Source: CAYJPK01 sp964372035
GTDB lineage: Bacteria; Desulfobacterota; Desulfovibrionia; Desulfovibrionales; Desulfovibrionaceae
Assembly: GCA_964372035.1 (NCBI GenBank)
Contig: CAYJPK010000002.1
Location: forward strand, 1 to 64,000
Direction of reading: 5' to 3'
Length of the DNA stretch: 64,000 bases
Shown: in pieces, positions 35,033 to 43,441 of the stretch
Layout: each line of letters starts with the position of its first letter
How positions within the stretch are numbered: the first letter of the stretch is position 1
Notes under the pieces: model-generated
Seen by the model: the letters and a program-made list of their open reading frames with translations, nothing else
What the model was told of the DNA's origin: nothing
Database searches by the model: none
Position numbers and translations under genes: made by a program

Positions 35033-35308
35033 TTAAACTATCTTTGGAACAATGAAAAATTCATCATCTGCAAGTGGTGCATTTTGAAGTATTTGCTCAC
35101 GACTATAAGACTTTTCACGAACTTCATCAGCTCTAAGCGCTGGTTCATTAGTTATAATCGGGCTATAAAGTGGTTCAACACCTTTTGTGTCTACTTCACT
35201 TAGTACTTCAATATAATTTAAAATATCTGCACATTGTTTAGCAAATTTATCTAATTCTTGCTCACTTGGTTTTAACCTTGCAAGTTCAGCAATATGTCTT
35301 AAATCCAT
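35033..35308 (-). CDS. gatC: Glutamyl-tRNA(Gln)/aspartyl-tRNA(Asn) amidotransferase subunit C
   Basis: GatC is the small belt that holds GatA and GatB together. DLRHIAELARLKPSEQELDK and the downstream FAKQCADILNYIEVL match the family, and the C-terminal NAPLADDEFFIVPKIV is its usual ending. Length 91 aa. It lies between rnpB and gatA. Confidence 0.95.
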   Translation of the reverse strand: MDLRHIAELARLKPSEQELDKFAKQCADILNYIEVLSEVDTKGVEPLYSPIITNEPALRADEVREKSYSREQILQNAPLADDEFFIVPKIV

Positions 35309-35336
35309 ATTAATCTCGTTTTGTTTTTTAATTAAA

Positions 35337-35698
35337 GAGTTGGACTATAAGCCGAGTTTTGTTCTTATTAAAGCTTTCGCAAATAATAAGCGATTATCAT
35401 TCCTCTAGGAGCATAATTACTTATACTCTCAAGCAACCTACCCGAATACATTGACCGAGCCAGCCTGTATTCCTATTTGGTCTTGCTTTAAGCGGGGTTC
35501 ACCCAGCTTGCCACGTCACCGTAGCAACTGGTGAGCTCTTACCTCACCGTTTCACCCTTACTGATAAATCAGCGGTCTACTTTCTGTTGCACTTGCCAAG
35601 ACTCACGCCTTCTGGACGTTATCCAGCGCTCTGCTCTGTAAAGCTCGGACTTTCCTCCCCAAAACAAAAGTTTTGCAGCGATAATCCGTCCAACTCCC
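35337..35698 (-). ncRNA. rnpB: RNase P RNA
   Basis: The catalytic RNA that trims tRNA 5' leaders. On the minus strand the ends pair (GAGTTGGAC near 35696 with GTCCAACTC ending at 35337, helix P1). Universal bacterial elements occur in order: GGAGGAAAGTCCGAGCT, GGTGAAACGGTGAGGTAAG, GCAAGCTGGGTGAACCCC, GAGGAATGAT and AACAAAACTCGGCTTATAG. The layout is type A-like. Ends are set by the P1 helix and may be off by a few bases. It lies between the zinc-ribbon gene and gatC. Confidence 0.95.
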
Positions 35699-35704
35699 TA
35701 AAAA

Positions 35705-36463
35705 TTATTCAGCAGTTTCTTCAACTTGTTCTGGCTTTTCTTCGCTAAAATGCTCTGACCAATAAATAAGTCGTTGACAGTTAGGGCAGTTAATAATCTT
35801 ATGTCCGCCTTGTAACTCAATATAAGACTGCGGTGGAATTGCAATATTACAACCAGCACAAACACCCTTATGAACAGGAACAATAACAGGGTGAGCTAAA
35901 CGGCGACGAATAAATTCATAACGCTCTAATACTGGACGAGGAATATCCTTGCCTACAGTTGAACGAACAGATGTAAGTTCATCAAGTTCTGCATTTGCAG
36001 CGGCAATATCTTGCTCAAGATTAGCTTCACTTGCGCTAAGCTCATCTTTTAAAGCATTCCATCTTGCATTAATTTCTTCTAAGGCTTCCTCTTGTAAACG
36101 ATGCTCTTCAACAAGTGCAATGCGCTCTTCTTCTCTTGTTCTGTTACGCTTTTCTAAATTATCCATTTCACGTGACATTGCTTGAAATTCTTTAGCATTG
36201 CTTACTTGCATGAGCTTATCTTTACTTTTATTTAAGCGAGAAAATTCTTCATCAATATCAATACCAATGCGTTTTTCTTGATCAACTAAATACTCAATTT
36301 TTTCAAGGATATAGTTACGCTGACCGTCAGCTGCACCGAAAATTCTTTTAAGTTCTTCAATCGCTTTAGGTGCATTTTCAATCCTAACTTTAATTGTGTG
36401 AATTTGGTCATCAACCTTTTGTAAAGCAACCAATTGCTTGATTTGCTCCAAATAAATACTCAT
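35705..36463 (-). CDS. Coiled-coil C4-type zinc-ribbon protein (CdsZ-like)
   Basis: A 252-aa protein with a long antiparallel coiled coil (residues about 5-180, heptad-rich, e.g. AMSREMDNLEKRNRTREEER) and a C-terminal zinc ribbon, CAGCNIAIPPQSY and CPNCQRLIYWSE. Matches the COG1579 family; CdsZ/CdsZ-like proteins bind nucleic acid in Chlamydia, but the role here is not established. It overlaps the Nif3-like gene by four bases and precedes rnpB by a few bases, so rnpB may be co-transcribed. Confidence 0.88.
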   Translation of the reverse strand: MSIYLEQIKQLVALQKVDDQIHTIKVRIENAPKAIEELKRIFGAADGQRNYILEKIEYLVDQEKRIGIDIDEEFSRLNKSKDKLMQVSNAKEFQAMSREMDNLEKRNRTREEERIALVEEHRLQEEALEEINARWNALKDELSASEANLEQDIAAANAELDELTSVRSTVGKDIPRPVLERYEFIRRRLAHPVIVPVHKGVCAGCNIAIPPQSYIELQGGHKIINCPNCQRLIYWSEHFSEEKPEQVEETAE

Positions 36464-37245
36464 ATTTCCTCCGAGCTTAGCCTTGATAAAATCCTAAATG
36501 GATCATTTGCAGGTAAAAAGCTTGTCTTTATATATTTGTTTAAGAATAAACTAAATCTACGCATCATTTCTTCTTCTAAGCTAAAATGTCCAACGTCAAT
36601 TAAGGCTATCTTACTGTCAAGCGCACTATGATATTTTATATCACCTGTGATCATAATATCAGCCCCAAGTGAACTTGCAACATCGATTAAAGATGAACCA
36701 GAACCAGGACAAATTGCCACTCGCTTAAGCTCTTTAATTTCTTTGCCACAAACTGTGATATTATTTAACATCGGTGCTTTTTCAAATAATAATGCAGAAA
36801 AATCATTATAATTCATGACATTTGGCAAATCGCCAATAATGCCAATCCCGTAAGCATCATCAACACTTGGCTCAAGCACTTTTCGATTTTGCAACTCAAA
36901 ACTATCTGCAAGCCAAGATACTGGGCCACAAGCATTTGCATCAAGCGAAGTATGCGCACTATAAAGTGCAACATCATGGCTAAGCAGTAACTTTGCAATA
37001 GCAAAATACTCGTCCATTTTATTTAAGTATTTTGCCTTCATACTTAAAGGGTGGTGCGATAAAATAAAATCTGCACCAAGTTCAAGAGCCTTTTCTACTT
37101 GGACTAAGCTAGGATCAAGACAAAGAGCCACATGGCTAATTTCAAGCCTTGGTGATGCTATTTGCAATCCTGAATTATCCCAACTCGCCGCACACTTAAG
37201 TGGAGCGACGTGCTCAATCACGGCAATTAAATCATCATATTCCAT
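36460..37245 (-). CDS. Nif3-like dinuclear metal-centre protein
   Basis: A 261-aa member of the Nif3/YbgI (DUF34) family of hexameric metal-binding proteins, often named GTP cyclohydrolase I type 2 without firm evidence. Metal-site residues appear in LGADFILSHHPLSMKAKY (near residue 58), SAHTSLDANACGPVSWLADS (near 96) and DVGHFSLEEEMM near the C-terminus. Cellular role unresolved. It is co-translated with the zinc-ribbon gene. Confidence 0.9.
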   Translation of the reverse strand: MEYDDLIAVIEHVAPLKCAASWDNSGLQIASPRLEISHVALCLDPSLVQVEKALELGADFILSHHPLSMKAKYLNKMDEYFAIAKLLLSHDVALYSAHTSLDANACGPVSWLADSFELQNRKVLEPSVDDAYGIGIIGDLPNVMNYNDFSALLFEKAPMLNNITVCGKEIKELKRVAICPGSGSSLIDVASSLGADIMITGDIKYHSALDSKIALIDVGHFSLEEEMMRRFSLFLNKYIKTSFLPANDPFRILSRLSSEEI

Positions 37246-37285
37246 AATAAACTGCCTTATAATTAAAGTTAAAAAATCTTATGCT

Positions 37286-37454
37286 TATAGCAGTTCCACT
37301 TGACCTCCACGAAGCCAAGCTTTCAAAGACACGCCTTAAGCAAACGTTTAACACAAAGTAAATTGCGCTTACGTTTATGTAGCGGTCAACGGCTATAGCA
37401 CTAGACATAGCACTTCCACATTACTTTTTACGCAGGTAAAATGGAAGTACTATA
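37286..37454. repeat. Three related 18-base units between purQ and the Nif3-like gene
   Basis: Units TATAGCAGTTCCACTTGA (37286-37303) and CATAGCACTTCCACATTA (37406-37423) are direct relatives; TATAGTACTTCCATTTTA is the reverse complement of 37437-37454. The last two face each other and can form a hairpin of about 18 bp with wobble pairs in the leftward RNA just after the purQ stop. No T tract follows. No gene was seen in 37246-37455. Confidence 0.5.
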
Positions 37455-37455
37455 A

Positions 37456-38265
37456 CTAAAAATTCTTATTCAAGTACTCAACTGCATTAACAAACAAAGC
37501 AGTACCGAGTGTCGAAGTTTTACCTCTTGTCCACTCAGGATGATTCGTTTTATGGTTATACGCTTCAGGGTGAGGCATAAGACCAAGAACACGACCACTT
37601 TTATTTGTTAAACCAGCAATTCCAAGCGGTGAATTGTTTGGATTATATGGGTACTCTTGAGTAATTTCATTCGTGCTAGGATTTGCATAGCTAAGAGCAA
37701 TTAAATTTTGCTTTACAAGCTCATTTAATGTTTGCTCATCTTTAGCTACGATGCGTCCTTCACCATGGCGAACAGGCATAGTTAAGTTGTCTAAACCTTT
37801 TGTAAAAACACAAGGACTTTGCGCATTTACCTTTAAATCCACCCAGCGATCTTCATAGCGAGCTGAACCGTTATGCGCAAGAGAAACTTGACGTTCAAAA
37901 AGTTTATCATCTAAACTTGGTAGCACTCCAAGCTTAACGAGCAACTGAAAACCATTACAAATGCCAAGAATTAATTTGCCATTTTCAATAAAAGTTTGTA
38001 AACTCTCTAAGAGTGGTTTTCCATTAATATCTTTTAGATGACGCCATCTTTGTGCTGCTGCTTGAGCTGCACCAAGATCATCACCATCTAAAAAACCGCC
38101 AGGAAAGATTAGCCAATTATAATCGTCAAGGCTAACTTTTGCTGAAACCAAATCAGAAAAATGAACAATATCAGCTTTTTTAGCACCGGCTTCCTTAGCC
38201 ACATGGGCACATTCAGTATGACAGTTCGTGCCGTAACCTGTCAATATCAAAGCATATCCAGACAT
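37456..38265 (-). CDS. purQ: Phosphoribosylformylglycinamidine synthase glutaminase subunit
   Basis: A 269-aa class I glutamine amidotransferase giving ammonia to FGAM synthase (purine step 4). The nucleophile elbow is LGICNGFQLLVKLG; the His-Glu pair is in MPHPEAY. ATG 38265 (MSGYALILTGYGTNC) is chosen: AAAGG precedes it and the promoter at 38303-38331 lies upstream, whereas the longer reading to 38382 would start upstream of that promoter. Its partner PurL is at 56751. No purS was found; PurL carries a PurS-like N-terminus. Confidence 0.92.
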   Translation of the reverse strand: MSGYALILTGYGTNCHTECAHVAKEAGAKKADIVHFSDLVSAKVSLDDYNWLIFPGGFLDGDDLGAAQAAAQRWRHLKDINGKPLLESLQTFIENGKLILGICNGFQLLVKLGVLPSLDDKLFERQVSLAHNGSARYEDRWVDLKVNAQSPCVFTKGLDNLTMPVRHGEGRIVAKDEQTLNELVKQNLIALSYANPSTNEITQEYPYNPNNSPLGIAGLTNKSGRVLGLMPHPEAYNHKTNHPEWTRGKTSTLGTALFVNAVEYLNKNF

Positions 38266-38302
38266 ATGCAAACCTTTTGTTTTAAATTTATTAGGGGCAT
38301 AC

Positions 38303-38331
38303 ATAATATATGGATATTTTACTAAGGTCAA
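38303..38331 (-). promoter_or_regulatory. purQ: Sigma-70 promoter of purQ
   Basis: TTGACC (38331-38326), a 17-base spacer and TATTAT (38308-38303) on the minus strand give a start near 38296, about 30 bases before the purQ ATG. This also supports the shorter purQ start. Confidence 0.8.
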
Positions 38332-38504
38332 GTCTAGATTTTTTTTATTTTTTTGGTAAGATGGCTTATCAGAGCAAAGCAACTAAGGCTTTATTTGATC
38401 GCATATTTTGATTCGGAAAATATTTATCTATATAAACAGTGAGTTACAGAAATATTTGCGGCTTATCTTAAAATTTAAAATATTTATCCTTAAGGTACAT
38501 TTTT

Positions 38505-40178
38505 ATGAATACAAAATTTATTTTCATCACAGGCGGCGTTTTATCTTCATTAGGTAAAGGCTTGGCAGCTGCTTCTATTGGCGCAATATTAAAGGCTCGT
38601 GGCTTGAATGTCACTATCCAAAAACTTGACCCATACATTAATATTGACCCAGGCACAATGAATCCATATCAACATGGTGAAGTTTATGTAACTGATGATG
38701 GTGCTGAAACTGACCTTGATCTTGGTCACTATGAGCGCTATTTAGACATTGCTCTTACCCGTAGAAGCAGTACAACTTCTGGTGCTGTTTATAATCGTGT
38801 TATTACAAAAGAACGTCGTGGCGATTATCTTGGCGGAACTGTTCAGGTTATTCCACATATTACTGATGAAATTAAAAATGCAATTTACAGCTTAGCAGAT
38901 GGCGATGAAAATAGCCCTGCTCCTGATGTTGCTATTGTAGAAATTGGCGGAACTGTTGGTGATATTGAAGGCTTACCATTTTTAGAAGCTATTCGCCAAA
39001 TGCGTACAGATATTGGGCGTAATAATTGCCTCTATATTCACTTAACTTTAGTACCATATCTCAAAGTTGCTGGTGAATTAAAATCTAAGCCAACACAGCA
39101 TAGCGTTAAAGAACTTCGCTCAATTGGTATTCAGCCTGATATTATTTTATGTCGCTGTGAGCAAGCTATTCCTCTTGATATGAAAAATAAATTATCCTTA
39201 TTCTGTAATGTTGATAAGGACGCTGTTTTTTCATCTGTTGATGTTCCTAATATTTATGAAGTTCCATTAAAGTTTTATGAAGAAGGTATTGATAGAAAAA
39301 TTATCAGCCTATTAAATTTAAATGCTGGCGAAGCTGATTTATCAAAATGGCAACATATTGCTGAGTCAATGCGTAATCCAAAACATAAGGTACGTATTGC
39401 AATTGTTGGTAAGTATGTGGAGCTTAAAGAGGCTTATAAGAGTTTGCATGAAGCCTTAGTTCATGGTGGAATTGATGAAAGAATCAAAATTGATTTCGTC
39501 TATGTAAATTCCGAAGAATTGAACGAGAAAAACCGTGCAAATCTATTAGCTGATGTTGATGGTATATTAGTTCCTGGTGGATTTGGTATTCGTGGAATTG
39601 AAGGTAAGATTGAAGCTATTAACTATGCTCGTGTAAATAAAATCCCATTCTTTGGTATTTGTTTAGGAATGCAATGTGCTGTGCTTGAATTTGCACGTAA
39701 TGTTGCAGGAATTAGCGATGCAACCTCTGAAGAATTTGATCCACTTGCAAAAAATAAACTTATTTATTTGATGTCAGAATGGTTTGATGTGCGCACAAAT
39801 GCAGTTGAAAAAAGAGATGAAGATAGCGATAAGGGCGGAACAATGCGCCTTGGCTCATACCCTTGTGTACTTACACCAAATTCTAAAACTTCTGATGCTT
39901 ATAAAGAAGTTGAGATTGATGAAAGACATCGTCATCGTTATGAATTTAATAATGCATATCGTGAAGTTTTAGCTGATAATGGTCTTATCTTCAGTGGACT
40001 TTCACCTGATAAAAATTTAGTTGAAATTGTTGAAATTTCTGATCACCCATGGTTCGTTGGTTGCCAATTCCACCCAGAATTTAAATCAAGTCCTATGAGC
40101 CCACATCCTTTATTTAAGGGATTTGTAATGGCAGCTCGTGATTATTCCACAGCCACAAAAAGCGGCGCAAATGGATAA
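38505..40178 (+). CDS. pyrG: CTP synthase
   Basis: Makes CTP from UTP, ATP and glutamine. The synthetase domain opens with FITGGVLSSLGKGLAAASIG (P-loop), with KLDPYINIDPGTMNPYQHGE following. The glutaminase domain has the nucleophile in FFGICLGMQCA near residue 385 and the His-Glu pair in CQFHPEFKS. Length 557 aa. A terminator follows at 40188-40217, separating it from the KDO/Lpt genes with which it is clustered. Confidence 0.98.
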   Translation: MNTKFIFITGGVLSSLGKGLAAASIGAILKARGLNVTIQKLDPYINIDPGTMNPYQHGEVYVTDDGAETDLDLGHYERYLDIALTRRSSTTSGAVYNRVITKERRGDYLGGTVQVIPHITDEIKNAIYSLADGDENSPAPDVAIVEIGGTVGDIEGLPFLEAIRQMRTDIGRNNCLYIHLTLVPYLKVAGELKSKPTQHSVKELRSIGIQPDIILCRCEQAIPLDMKNKLSLFCNVDKDAVFSSVDVPNIYEVPLKFYEEGIDRKIISLLNLNAGEADLSKWQHIAESMRNPKHKVRIAIVGKYVELKEAYKSLHEALVHGGIDERIKIDFVYVNSEELNEKNRANLLADVDGILVPGGFGIRGIEGKIEAINYARVNKIPFFGICLGMQCAVLEFARNVAGISDATSEEFDPLAKNKLIYLMSEWFDVRTNAVEKRDEDSDKGGTMRLGSYPCVLTPNSKTSDAYKEVEIDERHRHRYEFNNAYREVLADNGLIFSGLSPDKNLVEIVEISDHPWFVGCQFHPEFKSSPMSPHPLFKGFVMAARDYSTATKSGANG

Positions 40179-40187
40179 AACAAAATG

Positions 40188-40217
40188 AGTCGCCATAAAT
40201 AATGTGGCGACTTTTTT
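40188..40217 (+). terminator. Terminator after pyrG
   Basis: A perfect 8-bp stem AGTCGCCA (40188-40195) and TGGCGACT (40205-40212) with a 9-base loop runs into six T. It lies just past the pyrG stop and upstream of kdsC, so kdsC-lpt expression depends on readthrough or on a separate promoter in the 17 bases or within pyrG. Confidence 0.9.
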
Positions 40218-40234
40218 AATATTTTAGGATTATT

Positions 40235-40777
40235 ATGTCAGAAAAAATTAATGAGTTAGTAAAAAATTTAAAGTTGCTTGTGCTTGATGTTGATGGAGTT
40301 TTGACTGATGGCATTTTACATTATAATGCTGACGGCAAAATAGAAAAAAACTTTCATGTGCAAGACGGCTTTGCTGTTATGCTACTTCAAAGCATGGGCG
40401 TTAAGGTTGCCGTTGTTACAGCGGGACAAGATGGTCTTTGCGTTGCAAAACGTGTTGAACGATTAAAAGTTAAAGACTTTTTTGAAGGCAACATGAAAAA
40501 AGAAGAAGCAATGCACACCCTAAAAGAACGCTACAATTTAGACTGGTCCGAAATGGCATTTGTTGGAGATGATTGGGTTGACTTAATACCTCTTAATTTA
40601 GTTGGAGTTAAGTTTGCTGTTGCCAATGCTTGCGAGGAAGTAAAAGAGATTGCGGACTATGTTACTAAATTGAATGGTGGTGCTGGTGCTGTTCGTGAAA
40701 TTATAATGCTAATCTTAAAGGCTCAAGGTTTATACGATAAGGCTTTTAAAGAATGGTCAATCCCTAATAAAAAATGA
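40235..40777 (+). CDS. kdsC: 3-deoxy-D-manno-octulosonate 8-phosphate phosphatase
   Basis: A HAD-family phosphatase that releases KDO for LPS inner core. HAD motif I is LLVLDVDGVLTDG (nucleophile D18, acid D20) and motif III GDDWVDLIPL. There is no large cap domain, as in C0-type KdsC tetramers. Length 180 aa. It overlaps lptC by four bases. Confidence 0.93.
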   Translation: MSEKINELVKNLKLLVLDVDGVLTDGILHYNADGKIEKNFHVQDGFAVMLLQSMGVKVAVVTAGQDGLCVAKRVERLKVKDFFEGNMKKEEAMHTLKERYNLDWSEMAFVGDDWVDLIPLNLVGVKFAVANACEEVKEIADYVTKLNGGAGAVREIIMLILKAQGLYDKAFKEWSIPNKK

Positions 40778-41361
40778 CAAAAATTAAAAACTACATAATT
40801 CTTTTAATAATAGCTTTGCTATCATATTTTGCTTATTATTTTTATGATAAGTTTAGTTCGCCAGAAAAGTTAATTGAACAAGCTATTAAAGAAGGCTCAG
40901 AAGAAGCCATTAAAGAAGCTGTTATGCTTGGTTTAAAAGGCATTAGCCTTAGCCAAGGAGAAGGTGGGATTGAATTTTGGCGTTTAAAGGCAAGCTGGGC
41001 TGGACTTCATGAAAAAGATGGTAGTATTGAAGTGCAAAAGCCAAAGGTTGAATATAACCTTGGCGAGGGCAAATCTGAAACTGACATTGTTTATGCTAAT
41101 TCTGATCATGGCTTAATTACTGAAAATCAAACAAAATTGAATATGTGGGGCAATGTTGTTGTTTACCGTGGTGAGGACACTATTACAGGTAAGCGCTTAG
41201 TTTATAATTCAAAAGACCGTACATTAATTTTTCCAGAGGGAGCAAAACTTAGCTCACCTAAAGCTGATGGCGTTTTTGGTGTATTAATTTGGAATATGGA
41301 TTTAAATGAAATTTATGGACAACACAATATCGCTATAGATATTAAACCACAAGTAAAATAA
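40774..41361 (+). CDS. lptC: LPS export protein LptC
   Basis: A 195-aa bitopic protein joining the inner-membrane LptBFG complex to LptA. The single N-terminal helix (YIILLIIALLSYFAYYFY, residues 7-24) is followed by a periplasmic beta-jellyroll (GISLSQGEGGIEFWRLKASW, KLNMWGNVVVYRGEDTITGK). Identification rests on this layout and its place between kdsC and lptA. Confidence 0.88.
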   Translation: MTKIKNYIILLIIALLSYFAYYFYDKFSSPEKLIEQAIKEGSEEAIKEAVMLGLKGISLSQGEGGIEFWRLKASWAGLHEKDGSIEVQKPKVEYNLGEGKSETDIVYANSDHGLITENQTKLNMWGNVVVYRGEDTITGKRLVYNSKDRTLIFPEGAKLSSPKADGVFGVLIWNMDLNEIYGQHNIAIDIKPQVK

Positions 41362-41392
41362 ATAGACTTTATAAATATTATTGGAGCAACTA

Positions 41393-41932
41393 ATGTTTAA
41401 AAATATAATTTTTTCGCTTATTTTATTATTAGCAGTTTGCTGTAATTCTTTAGTTTTTGCTGCTGCACCTGACAGTTTGCAAAAAGATGTTACAACAAAA
41501 ATTACTGCGGAAAATATGACTTATAGTGCTGATAATCGCCAAGTTACTTTTAACCTTGATGTTAAAGTAGATCGTCCTGATTTTCAACTAACAAGCAAAA
41601 AATTAGTGGCTTATTTAAAAGCTGCTGAAAAGAAAGATGACGCTGACAACTCTGCAGCTGGTGGTTTAGCAGCTGGTGACATTGAAAAAATTGTTGCCAC
41701 TGGTAATGTAAAAATGACTAAAGATGGCAGAGTCGGAACTTGCACAAAAGCAACTTATAATGTTGATACTGAAATCTTAGTTATGGAAGGAAACCCGAAG
41801 CTTAGCGATGGTGAAAATACTATTAGTGGTGATATAATCCGCTACTATATTAAAGAAAATAGAAGTGAAGTTGTTGGTGGTAAAAAGCAACGTGTTGAAG
41901 CTATTTTCTCTACTAAAAAAAGCTCAAAATAA
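41393..41932 (+). CDS. lptA: LPS transport periplasmic protein LptA
   Basis: A 179-aa OstA-like protein that forms the periplasmic bridge for LPS. The signal peptide is residues 1-23 (ending SLVFA). The jellyroll repeat is seen in ITAENMTYSADNRQVTFNLD and IVATGNVKMTKDGRVGTCTK. ATG 41393 is preferred over TTG 41381 because GGAG lies at the proper distance before it. Confidence 0.9.
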   Translation: MFKNIIFSLILLLAVCCNSLVFAAAPDSLQKDVTTKITAENMTYSADNRQVTFNLDVKVDRPDFQLTSKKLVAYLKAAEKKDDADNSAAGGLAAGDIEKIVATGNVKMTKDGRVGTCTKATYNVDTEILVMEGNPKLSDGENTISGDIIRYYIKENRSEVVGGKKQRVEAIFSTKKSSK

Positions 41933-41944
41933 AGGGTTAATATT

Positions 41945-42673
41945 GTGAGTAAATCAAAATTAGCAGCTTTTGAACTTCGCAAGTGGTATGGTGAAAGAGA
42001 GGTTGTTAGCTCTGTCAGCCTTGGACTTGAACAAGGTGAGATTGTTGGTCTTTTAGGACCTAATGGAGCGGGAAAAACCACAACTTTCTACATGCTAACA
42101 GGTATCATTAAACCAAATGCCGGCGAGGTAAAACTTGATGATAAAGACATTGGGCAATTTCCTTTACATGATAGAGCAAGAATTGGTGTTTCTTATTTGC
42201 CACAGGAAAGCTCTATTTTTAAGCACTTAACAGTTAAGCAAAATTTGCAAATTATTCTCGAATATACTGGATTAAATAAAGAAGAGCAACAAGCTCGCAT
42301 GGATTTATTGCTTGAGGATTTTGGGCTTACGCACTTAGTTAAGTCTCATGCAATGTACTTATCCGGCGGTGAAAGACGCAGACTTGAAATTGCTCGTGCA
42401 CTTATTCGTGACCCTAAATTTGTTCTTTTAGATGAACCGTTTGCAGGCATTGATCCTGTTGCGGTTAATGATATTCAAGATCTGATAAGAGGACTTAAAA
42501 ATCGTGGCATTGGGGTTTTGATTTCTGATCACAACGTTAGAGAAACCCTAAATATTTGCGATAGAGCTTATTTAATGTATAAAGGGCAACTAATTTTAAA
42601 TGGCACACCAAGTGAGATAATTAATAACCAGCAGGCGAGAAATATCTATCTTGGAGATAATTTCTCTCTATAA
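41945..42673 (+). CDS. lptB: LPS export ABC transporter ATPase LptB, GTG start
   Basis: The ATPase that powers LPS extraction with LptFG. Walker A is GPNGAGKTT (residues 38-46), the signature YLSGGERRRLEIARAL and Walker B VLLDEPFAGID follow; SGGERRR and the C-terminal LNGTPSEI are typical of LptB. Length 242 aa. GTG 41945 has AGGG nine bases upstream. In Desulfovibrio rpoN usually follows as I recall; here surE does. lptF and lptG are not in the window. Confidence 0.95.
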   Translation: MSKSKLAAFELRKWYGEREVVSSVSLGLEQGEIVGLLGPNGAGKTTTFYMLTGIIKPNAGEVKLDDKDIGQFPLHDRARIGVSYLPQESSIFKHLTVKQNLQIILEYTGLNKEEQQARMDLLLEDFGLTHLVKSHAMYLSGGERRRLEIARALIRDPKFVLLDEPFAGIDPVAVNDIQDLIRGLKNRGIGVLISDHNVRETLNICDRAYLMYKGQLILNGTPSEIINNQQARNIYLGDNFSL

Positions 42674-42685
42674 AAAGGGTGAGTT

Positions 42686-43441
42686 ATGAATATATTATTG
42701 ACAAATGATGATGGTATTTATGCAAAGGGTATTAGGGCTTTATATAAGGCTTTAATAAAGGCCGGGCATGAAGTGACGGTTATTGCTCCGCTTTCTGAAA
42801 AATCTGGTGTTAGTAGTTCTGTTACCTTAATTATGCCACTTAGAGTTCGCCAAATTGAAGAAGAAAACTTTTCAGGCTTAGGAGTTTTTGGAACTCCTGC
42901 GGACTGCGTTAAGCTCGGTCTTTCTAGCTTAATGGAGAAAAAGCCAGATTTAGTTATGTCTGGTATTAATGCTGGTGGGAATACTGGAGTTGATGTTATT
43001 TATTCTGGCACAGTTGCAGCTGCTTTGGAGGGTGCGCTTTCTGGCTACCCTGCGATGGCTGTATCCTTTGATGACTTTAGAATTAATGATATTAGCAAAG
43101 AAGCTGACCACGCTGTTAGCCTCGCAGAAAAAATTGATTGGAAAGCCATTCCAGAGCGTCGAGTTATTAATGTTAACTACCCAAAGTGTGGTATTGATGC
43201 TAGCAAGGGTATGGAAATATGCCCTCCTGCAACTATTCCTTGGGACGATAAATATGAAGAACGCCGTGATATTAGAGGCTTACCATATTGGTGGATTTCT
43301 GGCTATATGCCGTCTGACAAATTAAGCCCAAATAGTGACCGTGCTTTACTTAATAATGGTTATATTACCGTATCACCAATTCGTTTTGAATTTGTGGACT
43401 CAAAAACAGAAGAAATTTTAGCTAAGAATTTAAATGTATAA
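42686..43441 (+). CDS. surE: 5'/3'-nucleotidase SurE
   Basis: A metal-dependent nucleoside monophosphate phosphatase linked to stress survival. ILLTNDDGI (D8, D9) holds the metal ligands, SGINAGGNTGVDVIYSGTVA near residue 92 is the second signature. Length 251 aa. AGGG precedes ATG 42686; its last eight bases overlap mtaB. Confidence 0.95.
   Translation: MNILLTNDDGIYAKGIRALYKALIKAGHEVTVIAPLSEKSGVSSSVTLIMPLRVRQIEEENFSGLGVFGTPADCVKLGLSSLMEKKPDLVMSGINAGGNTGVDVIYSGTVAAALEGALSGYPAMAVSFDDFRINDISKEADHAVSLAEKIDWKAIPERRVINVNYPKCGIDASKGMEICPPATIPWDDKYEERRDIRGLPYWWISGYMPSDKLSPNSDRALLNNGYITVSPIRFEFVDSKTEEILAKNLNV

Noticed and set aside
35698..35883. A 61-codon ORF at the edge of rnpB
   Set aside because: It lies within the zinc-ribbon gene in another frame and runs into the RNase P RNA.
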